The notes under the pieces are model-generated. The model had not been told where the DNA came from. It saw nothing but the letters and a program-made list of their open reading frames with translations, and did no database searches. Of a stretch of DNA of 64,000 nucleotides, positions 31,510 through 44,300 are shown piece by piece. The position numbers were made by a program, and so were the translations under genes. The stretch is from NCBI GenBank assembly GCA_021234155.1, contig JAJEKV010000093.1, positions 620,001 to 684,000 on the forward strand, in the 5' to 3' direction. The stretch comes from Isoetes taiwanensis (taxonomy: Eukaryota > Streptophyta > Lycopodiopsida > Isoetales > Isoetaceae). Position 1 is the first letter of the stretch. Each line of letters begins with the position of its first letter.

Positions 31510-34290
31510 GCAACAAGTTATAATTTCCAAATTTACCTTTTTTGTTCCTCGCGCACAACTGATTGAATCCATCTAGGTAATTCAATGCCAGTAAGAGTTG
31601 GCACTCTGCCAGTAAGAGTTCAAGGAGAAGCACACGAACTATACACATCTGATTTCTGCATCGGCTTCATTGTCTCGCCTACTTCTGGTGCTTTGTAACC
31701 CATCACTCTAGTGGATACATCATCAACAACCAGATTTGCAAGTCCAAAATCTGAGACACATGCATCTAATGCCTTGTTGAGAAGAACCTATGAGGACTTG
31801 ATGTCTCCATGGACAAATGTTCCATTTTGCTGCTCATGCAAGAATGCAATCCCCCGAACAACACCTAGTGCTATCTGGACATGACTTATCCAGTCCAATG
31901 GAGTTCTTCCAGCTTCTCTATTTCTTGCACAACCACAAATGCAACTTCAAACATTTTACATTTAGACAAGTAACCATCAATTCAATCCCAACATTCCTTA
32001 TATAAAAGAAAACATCTAATGTGATTTAAAATCTGCCTTGACACGAGGAATCAAATAATAAAATCTAGTTCTATCAAAATCACAAGAAAATGGGATGAAA
32101 AGATGAGTGAGAAAAGTACCATGGAGGAGTGCAGACAAACTTCCGTTGGGCATATAGTCATATACAAGTAGGTTCTCATCATTGAAAAAATATATGCTCT
32201 CAAGGCAACCAAATTAGGGTGCCCTAGATTGTCTATAATCTGGATCTGCTCCTCAAGGGCACCAGCATGGATGCACAACGTCTTCCCCCGAGGGCTTTGT
32301 TATTGGCACAAGAGCCACAACGACTGAAGAGGGTATGGCAGGAGCATTGTCAGGAGTGGTTTGCAACGTGGTCTATAGACTACCAGCAGATTGTGGCTAT
32401 GCCTGATGCCCAGGGACAGGCTGCACACCTGAATGAGCGCTTTGCTACCACTCTGTGGGATGAAGCCACTCGTGCAAAGCCTAAAACAGAGCACTACCAC
32501 ACGCAAATTAATCCAACACTAGAACATGGCCCACACCAGTACTTGAAAGCACATATATCTATGAAGAAACGGAGAGCTATTGCCTCCATGAGGACGGGGT
32601 CCCATCATCTCAGAATTGAAACAGGTCGTTGGACTACAGATGGAGGGCGAGAATCCCCGGCATGAGAGAATATGTCGGTGTTGCCACATGCGGACGATGA
32701 GGATGAGCACCATGCTCGCAAGAGTGTCCAACATATACATATACCGAGCAACACATGCTGATCTTAGATGCTTTCTAGCGGCACCATTTGCATCAATTCT
32801 TGGCATCGCCAATGGTTGCACGTCTCGCATCCTACATTTTGCAAGTCTCTACCGTCCGAGAATCCCTTACAGGACAAAGGGTTCGAGAGCCTACTACCAG
32901 GGTTTTTCCTCCCATGTGGGGGTTTTTTCATCCCAGTAGTAGGGACACATTGTATAGTAGCATTTGTCTTTTTGGTGTGGTTTTATCTGCTTTGTGTACT
33001 GCATGTACCGTCTCATAGGTCAAGTTTGGCCTCCGCGGACGTTAAAATATCCTTCCTTCCTTCCTTCCTTCCTTCCTTCCTTCCTCAAACTCCTTTCGGT
33101 CGGATGAAACATCTTTCAGCCTCTTCACAGCTACGGCAGTTGAATCTTCAAGAACTGCCTTATAAGCAGTTCCCACACTACCCTTCTCAAGAACCTCTCC
33201 AGAAGCACGTAGCAGATCTTCAAGGTGATATGTTCTTTTATCCGCATCGAAGAAGCTGCATTTGTTATCTGGTTCTCCTTGTATGGAGCTAGAGTAATCC
33301 TCCTTGGAATCGAAACCCTTGTCTTTGCCAGCAGAAGAAACTCTAACAGCCTTGGCAGAAGATCCAGAAGCACTCTTACTTGAGCATCGGTTGAGCAAGC
33401 ATGTATAGCAAGCAACAGCAAAAATGCAAGTGCAGCAAAACCAACTAGGGCAATGATAATGATGACCCCCTTAGACAGTTCCTTGGACTTTTTAGTAGCA
33501 GGAGGATTGGTGAAGTTCGTCGACGCAGGTGAAAGCGAAAAGGACCCGATGGCGGGCGAAATTTGAAGCTTGGCTAGGAGCGGAGACTCTTGCTAAAGGT
33601 TTACCACAAATGTTGTTTCCTAAGAATGCTTCAATGGAGAATTTTTTCAAGCTACGCGGCACAAAGCCACTCAGATTATTGTTAGCAACACTAAATTGAG
33701 TAAGCTTTGTTAGATTGATACCTGTTAGATCCCCACTGAACGAGTTGTTCTGAAGATACAGAGTGCCCAGACGAGTAGCATTGTTAATAGACTTCAGTAT
33801 GCTGCCATTAAAATGGTTAAATGCCATGTTAACCCTTTGTAATTTGGGTCAGGAATTCCATTCTGTAGGCAATGGCCCAGAAAATCTAATGTTTTGCAAA
33901 TATAAGCTTCTTAGCTGCCCACATTTAGTCAGATCTTTGGGAAGTGAATCTGAAACCCTATTTGATCTCAAGCTTAATATTTTAAGGTTGCTTAAACCTC
34001 CCAAGATACCTTCAAGAATGGAGCCTAAAAGGCCCGTTCCAGGTAATTGAAGCTTGACCACATAATTGGATTCACAGTGAACACCTTTCCAACCACATGG
34101 GCCCTCACTGGTGTTCCATTTTATCTTTTACACCGTCAACAGCATTGCTGAAGGAAAAAAGCACCGCTTTATCAGAAGCCAAGTCTCCGACTACTCTGCT
34201 CAATTGCAAAAGCACTAAAACGATGAAGAAAACAAGCAACCGGGTTCCATGTTCTAAGGCTTTTATTTCTTTGTGGTTAAAACATAGAGA
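31510..34290 (-). pseudogene. LRR receptor-like kinase (RLK902/At5g58300-like), disrupted
   Basis: Family members are plasma-membrane LRR receptor kinases, many with atypical kinases. In order on the minus strand: signal-like LLVFFIVLVLLQLSRVV, LASDKAVLFSFSNAV, then out of frame WNTSEGPCGWKGVHCES, LRRs (LKILSLRSNRVSDSLP, LGTLYLQNNSFSGDL, FSVANNNLSGFVPRSL), membrane segment [20 protein letters not shown], and kinase start [20 protein letters not shown] through [15 protein letters not shown] follows, then IIDNLGHPNLVALRAY, GRTPLDWISHVQIALG, FVHGDIKSS with a stop in place of the following Asn, VSDFGLANLVVDD and YKAPEVGE. HGD replaces HRD, as in atypical members. At least four frameshifts, the stop and the LINE show it is dead. 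A likely intron lies at about 32120-31935. Confidence 0.85.
32257..33081 (+). mobile_element. 5'-truncated LINE insertion with (TTCC)n tail and 7-bp target duplication
   Basis: TCCTCAA occurs at 32250-32256 and 33082-33088, flanking about 825 bp that interrupts the receptor-kinase reading between KEFEE and EEQIQIID. The insert is the 3' part of ORF2. It encodes RLKRVWQEHCQEWFATW, HYHTQINPTLEHGPHQYLKA, SHHLRIETGRW, and out of frame RICRCCH. It ends in GGCCTCCGCGGACGTTAAAA followed by about seven TTCC units. The direction is opposite to the kinase gene. It is related to the 7.3-12.5 kb LINE but is a distinct subfamily by sequence and tail. Confidence 0.92.
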
Positions 34291-34305
34291 CCAGAAATAA
34301 TTCTT

Positions 34306-34690
34306 CTAGTAGTAAAACGTATTAGAAATGTACCTCAAGGAGCCTGCATCTGGTAAAAATGTTGCATTCAAATCCGTATAGCAACTCGGCCTTCTGGTCT
34401 CATTATAAACCGATTGATTATGACAATATTGCGGAAGCCTATGAATCAAAGCATCCAGGGCTGTAATAGCTCCCTCGCTTCCCCTACTTCCGCTTCTGCC
34501 TCCGCTTAGCCGGAAGAAAGGGAAGGAACTCATTCATCTGGATCAGCCGGAAGAAATCTCTGCCATCAGGCACATCCCAAACAAATCGTTGCCGTCTAAG
34601 TGTCACTGGCATTACAAGAACCCTAATTAATCCCAGCCAAACGCAACCGCTCATACATGTTATTCTTTGGCATATTCTCTTCACAACAAA
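34306..34690 (-). other. Coding-like sequence upstream of the kinase remnant, unrecognised
   Basis: Overlapping minus-strand frames give TALDALIHRLPQYCHNQSVY and ICQRITCMSGCVWLGLIRVL. Neither matches a family I know. It could be 5' flank of the kinase gene or an exon of another decayed gene. Confidence 0.2.
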
Positions 34691-34728
34691 TCCAAACCTT
34701 CAAAACGTCACTCCACACTCCAACAAGA

Positions 34729-34751
34729 GGGTTGCCCCCTACGGGCAACCC
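34729..34751. repeat. Short hairpin between the kinase remnant and the TNO1-like gene
   Basis: GGGTTGCCC, loop CCTAC, GGGCAACCC: a perfect 9-bp stem in the divergent intergenic region. Its role is unknown. Confidence 0.7.
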
Positions 34752-34799
34752 AAAAATGTAAGCTATTTAGGAGAGAAGGTGACGCCCGAGTTGTTCGGT

Positions 34800-35345
34800 T
34801 GTTTATACGGGGGAAATAATTAAAAACGAAAAAAAAAAGGGAAACAAAAGTTCTCCGGTTTTATTTTTGTTCTCAAACTTGGGCTGCTGTTAGATCACCC
34901 GGATCAGCGCCCAATTCAAGCTTTCTGCCAGTACCCAGATCGCCATGCCAATCCAAATTTTGGGATGCTGCTCAATTTGGGGGTAAACAGATCAGATCCG
35001 GGCTGCTCAATCGACTAGTTGCATTAGATCTATTCAAGTGTTTGGATTGAAATGTGTAATTCAAGGATTTAATGAGGCTTTTGGACTTCATATGATCAGG
35101 AAAGCAGCTGTTCTTTTTTCCAATTATTTGCCACAACTTGCAAGGGGAATTTTTTTGTACTCCCGTAAAGCCTTAGATACCAGCTACGCATTTGGCATAC
35201 GAGTTGCCCTAAATGCGGGGAATAAGAAGCTAAATTTGATGTTAGAATATGGAATGGGATTCAACATAGGTAACGGAAAGGAAGGAAGGAAAGTAGATCC
35301 TGTTAGGGATCTCGTGATTTAGTAAAAACATATAGGTTGGGGCTC
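34800..35345 (+). promoter_or_regulatory. Likely promoter and 5' leader of the TNO1-like gene
   Basis: The region between the divergent kinase remnant and the first coding exon. An open frame at 35038-35322 has no family features and ends in a GGAAAGGAAGGAAGGAAAG purine run. I see no unambiguous TATA box. Leader assignment rests on position only. Confidence 0.35.
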
Positions 35346-38300
35346 ATGAAATCACGTTCGCATGGTAAAGATACAGATGAGAACATGGACAAATCAAGAA
35401 GCAAAGACGGCCTTAAGGCAGCTGGGAAAAAACGGGTATGTGCTAATACTTACTTCAGGACGTAAGTTTTTTCAACCTAAAATGGTTGAATTTTGGGCTG
35501 CTGTAGACATACGAGACAATAATGAAATCTTTGTGTCATGTAACTGTAGAGAACGAATTTTTATCCTTCAATATTTACGTAATCTTAGCTATGGTGGTAC
35601 ACCAAGCATGATGGACATCTCATAGACAATGAACTTTCTACTTTGTAGATTTATGCCATTGCTTGTCTTTAGTGATATAGAATCCAGCTGATTTTGTTTG
35701 TATTTTAGCTTGAGGAGTTCCGTCAAAAACGCCTTCAGAAACCTGGAACAGGGAAGGGATCAGTTTCCAAATCTGGAACAGAGAAGGGGCTAGTTACTAA
35801 GAAAACTGAGAGTGAGGAGACCTGTGAAGAGCAGGACGAGATCCCAGGCACATTTGGTTCTAGCACATTGGAAAGCGCGAGCAACATTGCTGATGAAGAT
35901 AAAGGATGCAGAGATTACAAATCTCAAGAGTTGTTTGGGACTTTTGGAGCATTGTTAAGTAGGTCCAAAGAGAACAAACATGACGATGCTAAGCATCATG
36001 AACACATAATGGAGGTTAAGTACCACATCTTATATTTTTCCATTCATTTGAAGTTGTGGTTATGTATGAAATATACGTTGCTTTTTGATGTTGCCCAATT
36101 TTGAAGATGAGGAGTGTATTTTTAAACTTTACTTGAATTCTGCATAATTTGCTCATACCACATTGAATGCTTATTTACATTCATATAATGAGCAAGATAT
36201 TGTGGTTTATTCGTTCTTGATTAATTAGTCAGTTCAACATAGCTTTTAGATTGGGCATGTTAGGTGGTGTTTTTATCATAACCCACTACTTTTCTTGTAA
36301 ATACAGGATGCTGTGTTAGTAGATCAGCAAGAGGATGTTTCTCCCAAACATGACAAAGAAGATGCTTATGCAGGCGAGCTTAGCACAGGAGTGGGTGATA
36401 CGGCGGAAGAAAAAATATCGGAGTTTCTTGGTTTAAATGCAAAGCTTCACGAAGAGTTTGCTGCAGCAAAACAGTTATCAGATAAGCTGATATTAGAAAA
36501 AGAAGAATTGGGGCTTCAGCTTGTTCAATGTAGACATAGCAAATCTGGGCTCGAACAAAAGCTAGCACAATTGGAAGTACTTGTTCAGACTGTGTCAACA
36601 GATAAAATTCGACTTTCTGATGAGCTTTTGATTTTTAAAGGAAATCTGCAAAATGCAATGAATGACAATGGAAAACTGGTCGCTGAGATGGAAACCATCC
36701 GATCACAATGTCTTCATCTAGATAGAGAACTTAAAGCGAGCAAGCAAGAGATGTTGAATGTGCAGAATAGCTGTGAGGAAAAAATAAATACCTTGGAAGG
36801 GCAGAAGTCAAACTTGCTTCAGTCATTAGAAAGCTATTCTCAACAGCTATTTGAGGAAAAACAGAGGCATGCATCTGAGGTTGAAGATTTGAAGTCACTA
36901 CTGAATAATGCGAGTGAGGAGAAAATGGAAGTCTCCTCCAAGCTTCTGGAGGCAAATCAACAAAGGAATCAGCTACAGTCTGAAATAGATGCTTTGAAGT
37001 CAAGCAGCTTGGAATTGAAGCAGAAAGTGCATGATCTGAATTCAGAAAAGGAGCAGGCCCTGTTGGAGGTCGCATCCCATAAACACTGGATTAGCAAGGC
37101 GGAAATTAACCAGCAGGAAATTATCATTAAACTGGAGGAAGATAAACAAATTATCTCAGTCCTTAATGCAGAAAACTTAGAACTACAGAGTAAACTGAAT
37201 GGACTTGAATCTGAGATGAAGATAGCAAGGCAATGCCTCCAGGAAAGCAGAGAGGAAAAGGAAGCATCAAAATGCCAAATAGAAATATTTGAAGCAGAGA
37301 ACCAAAAGCTTGTTGCCGAGATCGAGGAGCTCAATCATCAGATGCAGCAGATTATGAAAACGAACTCAGAGTTAGCAATTGAAGCCGAGGAATGTAAAAA
37401 TGGGCTTCAGGATGCGTACGAGAGAGACAAAATGCATCTGGAAGCTTACACTTTGATAGAAAGTAAGTTGGGAATTTTAAACAATGAAAAGTTACTATTG
37501 GAGCAGCAGATTGAAGATCATAAAAAGCAGCATACAGTAGCATCTATTAGCGAGTCCGAATTAAAGAAAGAACTTGAAAAGAGTGCAGAGAATAATAGGT
37601 TGGCTATGTTGGATCTTAGAGCATTGGAAACACAGGTCAAGGAGTTGGAGAGAGACAAGATCGATCTGATTGAAGAAATCAAGACATCACATTGCCGATC
37701 TGATATGCTAGAAGCAGACAGGGAGGAGTTAATGTCAAGGACAAGAGAGCTTTTATTAGATCTTGCAACAAAAGGAGAGCTTATTTTGAAACTGGAGGAG
37801 GAGAAGCGACAAATCATTTCTGCAAAGGAATTTCTAAACCATTCCTTAGAGAAAACATGTGAACAACATGTGAATCTAAAGATGGAGTATAGCAGTTATA
37901 AGCAAGTGCATGAAAAAGTCGTCCATGAGAGGGACAAATTTCAACTGGAACTGCAGGAATTGACATCGGAGTGGGATAAGTCAGCAGAAGAAAGACAGAA
38001 TACGCTAATGGGGATTGAGAATTTGAAAGAGGAGATGCACGAGAGTATTGCCAGTGGAATTGGGGAATTACAAAATTTCCGTAGGGGCATCCAGGAAGAG
38101 AAGGAATTTTTGAATTCAAGATTACAAACAATACAAACAGCGCCGATTGCCTCTGGAAGGGAAGAGCCCAACCGATCTATAACTGCTGCAGTTGAAGAGC
38201 ATGGTGGCATAAAAAATGAACTTTGGATGCAAGAACAACAGCAGATTATCAAGAAAATGGAAACTCTTGAGAGTGGACTAAAAGTATTGACGCTTCAATT

Positions 38301-41300
38301 TGAACAAGTTTCGATGGAGAAAAATTGTGTAGTTGCTGAAAATGACAGGTTAAAGGAGGATCTGGTGATAGCTTCTAATGATATCAAGAGCAAGGTTAAT
38401 GAGTTTATCAAACTGGAGACTGCTCTTCACAGTATTGAAGGGGAGAATGATTTGTTGAAACTCAAATTGGAAGAACTGGTGCAGGCTGCACCAAAACTTG
38501 AGGGTGAGAAATTGTCATTGAATGTAGCGCTTGAGGAGGTGATCCATCAGAAAGAGAAGCTTTTAAGTGAGCTGGAAAGGTCAGTCGCTTGCTGCAGTAA
38601 AGTTATGGGAGAGAAAGATACAATTATATTAGAAAAAGAAAAATTAAGCAAAGATCTGTTGATTTTGTCTAATGAGCACAAAATTCTGTTGAATGAGATT
38701 TCGGAGCTAAACAATTTTTGTCAGAAGGCAATGGAAGATCGTAGGCTTCTGGAATCTAAGGTGCAAATGTTAGTAGAGGAAAATGAGATGGCAGAAAAGT
38801 TAGCAAGACATAAGATAGAGGAATCAAATCAACAATTGCAGCAAAAGACTGAAGAGCATGCACAGGTGCTTTGTGAGCTCAAAGATCAGAAGCAGATTGC
38901 CGAAGAGCTCCTGAAGGAGAAACAGGACACTGTCTTAAACTTGACAACCTCAATGTTTGAGTTTGAACAGCTTGTGAAACAAAGAGATGCTGAAATTGAA
39001 AAGTTAAGAGATGATTTGCGTATGGTTTCTGAAGAGAGCAAGAAGTTTGCAACTGATATCGCAGATCTAAAAGTGTTAGTTGGTAATCTACAACAGGAAA
39101 AATCTATTTTGGAAGTTGAGAACGTGAAGCTTGAAGAGGAGCTCAAGGCTTTGGCAGATAAAAGGGCAGAATTAGAAAGAGATTTTGCAGATATAGGTGA
39201 TACAAATTCTAAACTAATGTTTGACTTAGAACTATCAAAACAAAATTTAGAACAATTGACTATAAAGAGTGCTACAGATACTGCAGCATTGGTTTCTGAA
39301 TTAGAAAAACTGAAGAAACGTCTTTTTGACCAAAATAGCCAGGATGTAGAAAAGGTAAATGTATTCAGGGCACATATTGAAGCCTTAGGAAATACAACGA
39401 GTTGTCAAGTAGCACCTGCCAGTGGCCAGCAGAATAGTCCAAGCAAGGTTCCTGAAGCTAGTGGTCATGTATTATCAGGAGTAGCAAAGCTGGTGAAAAA
39501 ATTTGAGGCAAAAGCAAATACAGGGGCCAATATCAGTGAAATAGATAAGGAAGAGTCTTGTGTGGCGAATGCAATCAAAAGAATCACATATGAGACATCA
39601 AAGCAAGGTGGTATTGAACATGACTCTGGGATTGGTCTTCGTGCAGATCTTGAGATGTTATTAGAAAAGCTACGAAGTTCTGACGAAGAAAAGATGCAAT
39701 TGAACCTTGCCTTAAGACGTCTAGAAGCCTTCGCGGCATCACAACATCAGCAACTAACTTTGTTGGCAGAGGAAAATAAACACGTTGCAGAACAAGTGAC
39801 TGAGGAGAATAGAATACTGAGAGATGAAATAAAGTGTTTGCAAGAAACTATCGCAAAGCGATCATTGGAATTTGGATGTGAAAAGTTAGCATTGGAGGAG
39901 GTTCTTCAAAATGTCATTAACATGGCCAAGGATGTTGTTGGTGATCAGCATGCTTTTGAACCTGGAGAGGATCAGAAGGCACAAGTTATGTCATTTATGT
40001 CACTGATAGTTCAAAGGCTTGGAGAAATAAGACAAATTGAAGAAGATCTTGTGATTGCAACTAAAAGAGTTGCTGAACTTGAGCACGAGCTATCTGAGAG
40101 TTTTAATGTTAGTCAAGTAAATCTTCAAAACATATGCCAAGAACTTGAGTTAAGCAAAGAGGAAAATCACAGGTTGACTGAATTTATTGCTACATCTGAG
40201 ATGGAGTCAAAGTCAGTAAAGCAAACGAACTCTGAGCTAAATCATCAGTTGGAAATATTGGAAATGGAAAATGCTTGTGAGAGAAACAAATTCGAAACTG
40301 AACTGAGTATTATAGGAGAGCAATTGGATGAAATTGCAAACCAATTTGCAAGTATGAAATTACTTTTGCAGCACTTAGAAGAAGATAAGCACATGCAATC
40401 AGAGTTTCTCAGATGCTTGAAGGAGGATATTTTTAAGCTTGTGACAGATTTGCAACTATTACGGGAAGAGTACAACGCAATGCCAGTTAAAAATGAGTCA
40501 GAAGGGATGGAGAATGTTGCGGTTATTCCATCTATGGTAACGAGTAACTATAAAAATCTTCCATTCGCGTGCAATCCAGAAACTTTGTTAGTTGATTTGT
40601 TGCACTCTATAGATGCAACTCTATGCATTGATGCAAGCATTAGTAGTCCTGTAAATGATCCAAACTCATCTCTTGAAAGTTTTTTACCAGCAGTTTCGAT
40701 CATATACAAGGAGGTTATTGATCATGCAGCAAGTTTGCGAGAACAGCTTTCCTCTGCACTTTTCAAACTAGAGCAATCTAATCTCGATATTCAGGAGCAT
40801 GTCAGAGATTATGGAACTTTAAAGGAGGAGAAGGAACAGGAACTAAGTGAACTGTATAGGCGTGTACAAGTTACATCTGTACGTTTGCTTGATTATCAGT
40901 CAGAAGTTGAAAGATTGTCACTGAAATCTCAGCAGTTATCATCAGAAAAAGAGAAGTTGCAGTTGGACCTGGTAGAAACTGAACAAAGACTCTCCACAAC
41001 AAGGGAGAAATTGAGTCTAGCTGTCAATAAAGGGAAGGGACTGGTTCAACGGCGGGACGCATTGAAACAGGCTTTAGCAGCACAGTCAGAACAATTAGAA
41101 TTATTAAAAGTTGAGCTTCAGAAGGAAAGAGAACAATTTAATTTAGAACTACAGAATATGATAGAGAGGTTGCAGTCTCTTAGTGAGAGATGAGCTGGCA
41201 TTCACAAAAGATTCTGCTCAGCAAAGTGTGAATGCTATTGAAAGGTTGAAGGAAACCATCTTGGAATATCAGATATTATCGGACATTGATGCTGATGCAC

Positions 41301-44300
41301 CATCATCATTTGTAGACAAAGTTTCTTTCTTTCTGAGTGATTCCCATGAATCAAAGCAAAAATTAGCTGAGATGAAGCAGCAGATGGAAGTTACTAAACA
41401 ACTTGTTAAGTCTCTCCTACTTGAAATGGAGAACGAAATTGGTAATCTTGAAATTATTGAAGAAGGAGATGGTTCTGCTTCCAAACTTATTGATTTGCTG
41501 CATGAGTGTGGTGATAAGGTTAGTGAATTGAGAAATCAAAATGTTTTGTTAACGGACGAACTTGCTTCGTTGCATAGACAAGTGTCAGAGCATTCATATC
41601 TTTTGGAAGAGAAGATCAATCTACAGAGGAGGACTGATGCAGCAGTGGAACTACTTATTCAGACTTTACATGAAAATAATTTTGACCATCCTCTCATCAA
41701 TGACGAGTCTATGTTATTAGAAGACTATCTTAGTACCCTTGTTGGCAAATACAAATCTGCTGTTTCAGAGCTTGCACATATTAGAACAGAGCCAGACACA
41801 AGGGATATGACACTAAGAAGTTTAAGGGAGGAATTGGCTTCCAAGGATCTTGAATTGGGTGACTACAACAGGAAATGGGAAGAGGCAGCTTTGACAATGG
41901 CTTATCAGGAAGATCAAATCCAAGGATTATTGCAAAGGTCACAAAGACAAAGAGACGATATGGTTGTTGTAAGTCACGAGCGGGATTCTTTACATTTGCA
42001 GCTCAGTTCCCTAACTGCTGAGCGAGATAGGGTTCAGCTGGAGCTCACTGCATCAGAACAGAGGTTGACATCTGTAAGAGAGAAGCTTAGCCTAGCAATT
42101 AAAAAAGGCAAGGGGTTGGCCCAACAACGCGATGACTTGAAGCATTCTTTGCTTGAGAAGTCTCAGGAGGTTGAAAACATGAATTCTCACCTTCGTCAAT
42201 ACGAAAGTAGCCTACAAGCTGCTTTGGATCACAGTAAAGTACTAGAACAGGAGGTTTATTCTCTTAGAGATGCTATGGCACTCACTCAAAAGAATCTGAA
42301 TGAAAGTAAAGAGTTCAAGCAGAGGTTGGAGTTGATAGTGAATGAACTAGATGGAAGAAGTTCAGATGAACCACTAAAGAAGATTGAAAGGTTAATAAGG
42401 ATGCTTAATCAAGCACAAAATAAGGTTTCTAGCTCTGAGACGGAGATGTCAAAATTGAAATCAGAGGTTTCAGTATTGCATAATCAGCTAAGCGAAGCTC
42501 ATATAAGACAAGGGTATCTCGAATCAAGCTACAAAAATGCAGAGGCGGAAACTGCTTCAATTATTAGAAAACTTGAAGATACACTTAGCCAAAGAGAGAT
42601 GCAAATTGAGAGTTATAAAAAGGAGATCGAATATTTGCTGAGTTCACATGATGAAAAGCAACAGCAATTAACCGCTTTTCAAGATGCCTTATTTGAAGCC
42701 AATTCTAGAGAAGTTTCTATATCTAATGAGCTTGCATCCTTGATGAAAAAGGTTTCAGAGCTGTCAGAAGAAAAACAGCTACTTCAAGCTTCAAAAGTGG
42801 AGTCTTGGGACTATCTTGAAGGAGCTGTAGTTAAACTGAAAACTGTGGCATTAGAACTGCATTTAGCAAGTGGCTCATCTGAATCTTTGGAAAGTGCAAT
42901 TTCTCTGGAAGAAGTTTTGGTCGTGATCTCAAAGGCGTTATCAAACTTCGTTGGTTATGTCGGACAAAACATGGCAACGGTTGACCTTGCTGTTAAAACC
43001 AAATCATTTCAGAAGGTGGATGCCTTGGAGAAATTAAGAAGAACAGCGGTAGATATATTTACCTTGATGGCATCTACTGACATACACTGTTTAGAAACAC
43101 GGAAGGACCGGAGCTTCAAAAACATGGTATAGAGCTCTTACTTAGTGCTGTGTTGTTATTCTGCAACTTTATCATTTCTGACGTTGGCTTTAGCTTTCCC
43201 CAGTTTGTGATTGTTGGGATGAAGTTTATTTTCGTAAACATCGTCTATTTTTATTATTATTGTACTTTGTGGTAGTTTTGTTTGACCTACTGTTGTAAGG
43301 ATCATAATCTAGAATTATTGCAAAATAATGCGGATATGGCCATTGTTGTGCTTCATGTTGAACTTTTATGCCATTAGCTTGTTGTTGTTTCTTCTCTTTC
43401 TACTTGAAGTAATGAATATATATCTGGTTGCAGTTGGAAAATGCACTAAATTCGAAATATGGGAGTGATGTCAGTGACAGCAATCATCTAGGCATCAAAC
43501 TTCATGGTCATATAGAGAATTTAGGGAAATTAATCTCATGGGTGGAGTTCGAATCAGAATCTTTTGTTGAAGAGATTTGCTTGATTGAGGGATTTCTAGC
43601 AAAAGGATTGGAGCAAACAACTTCAATAATAGAAGATATGGGAAGTGTTCATCTTGAAGGTGTCACACCTAATGTATATGAAGTTCTGAAAGCTTTCAAG
43701 CATGACAAAGACACTTTACATTCTGCTATTCAATATGCAGTGGAACTGGTTGAGCAAATCATGGCTGACAATTTTCAGAAGGTGTCTCCCAAATTGCATG
43801 CCCAATATTCAGAAACTGCAGACCTCCTTAAGAAGTCCAGATCTCTTGCAAATAGAAGTGGCTCCAATGACTTGGCAATGCATATCGACATTTTAAACAA
43901 GTCTTTTACAAGGTTCTTGCAGATGCAGAATCAAATAATCAAAGATCTAGAAGAGGATTTGGGTGCAAAGACTTCTGAAATCTCTCAGCTCCAGAATTTA
44001 ATAAATGATCTAAGGACAGGCTCAGAAATTCAAGGTCGTAGATTTCGAGCTTTTAAGGAAAACAGGGAAGCTTCATTAGAAGAAGTAGAATCAAAGTACA
44101 AAAGGCTTCTTACGGATAAGCAGAGAGTTCTTGAAAATCTGCAACAGCATGTTGCTGAAGCTGAGGACAAAATAAAGACTATTGAAATTAAGTGGTCTTT
44201 GGATAAGAGTAGGGTAAGTGAACTGGAGTTGCAAGTTTCAAAATGGGAAATGGAGTGCCAGTTGAAGCAGCAAATGTTGGTGGACAAAGACAGAGAGCTA

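Noticed and set aside
33042-33110. Glu-Gly-Arg-Lys repeat at the end of a kinase frame
   Set aside because: It is the LINE (TTCC)n tail read in reverse and not part of the kinase.
35038-35322. 94-codon frame before the TNO1-like start
   Set aside because: No similarity to the family, no in-frame link to exon 1, and low-complexity purine end. Treated as leader DNA.
41170-41200. Programmed +1 frameshift at CTT-AGT-G, resembling the yeast Ty1 site CTT-AGG-C
   Set aside because: The heptamer does not match, and no such mechanism is known for this family. A simple indel or assembly error is more likely.
36380-41484. Antisense open frames inside the TNO1-like exon
   Set aside because: They mirror a well-supported coding exon and have no motifs.
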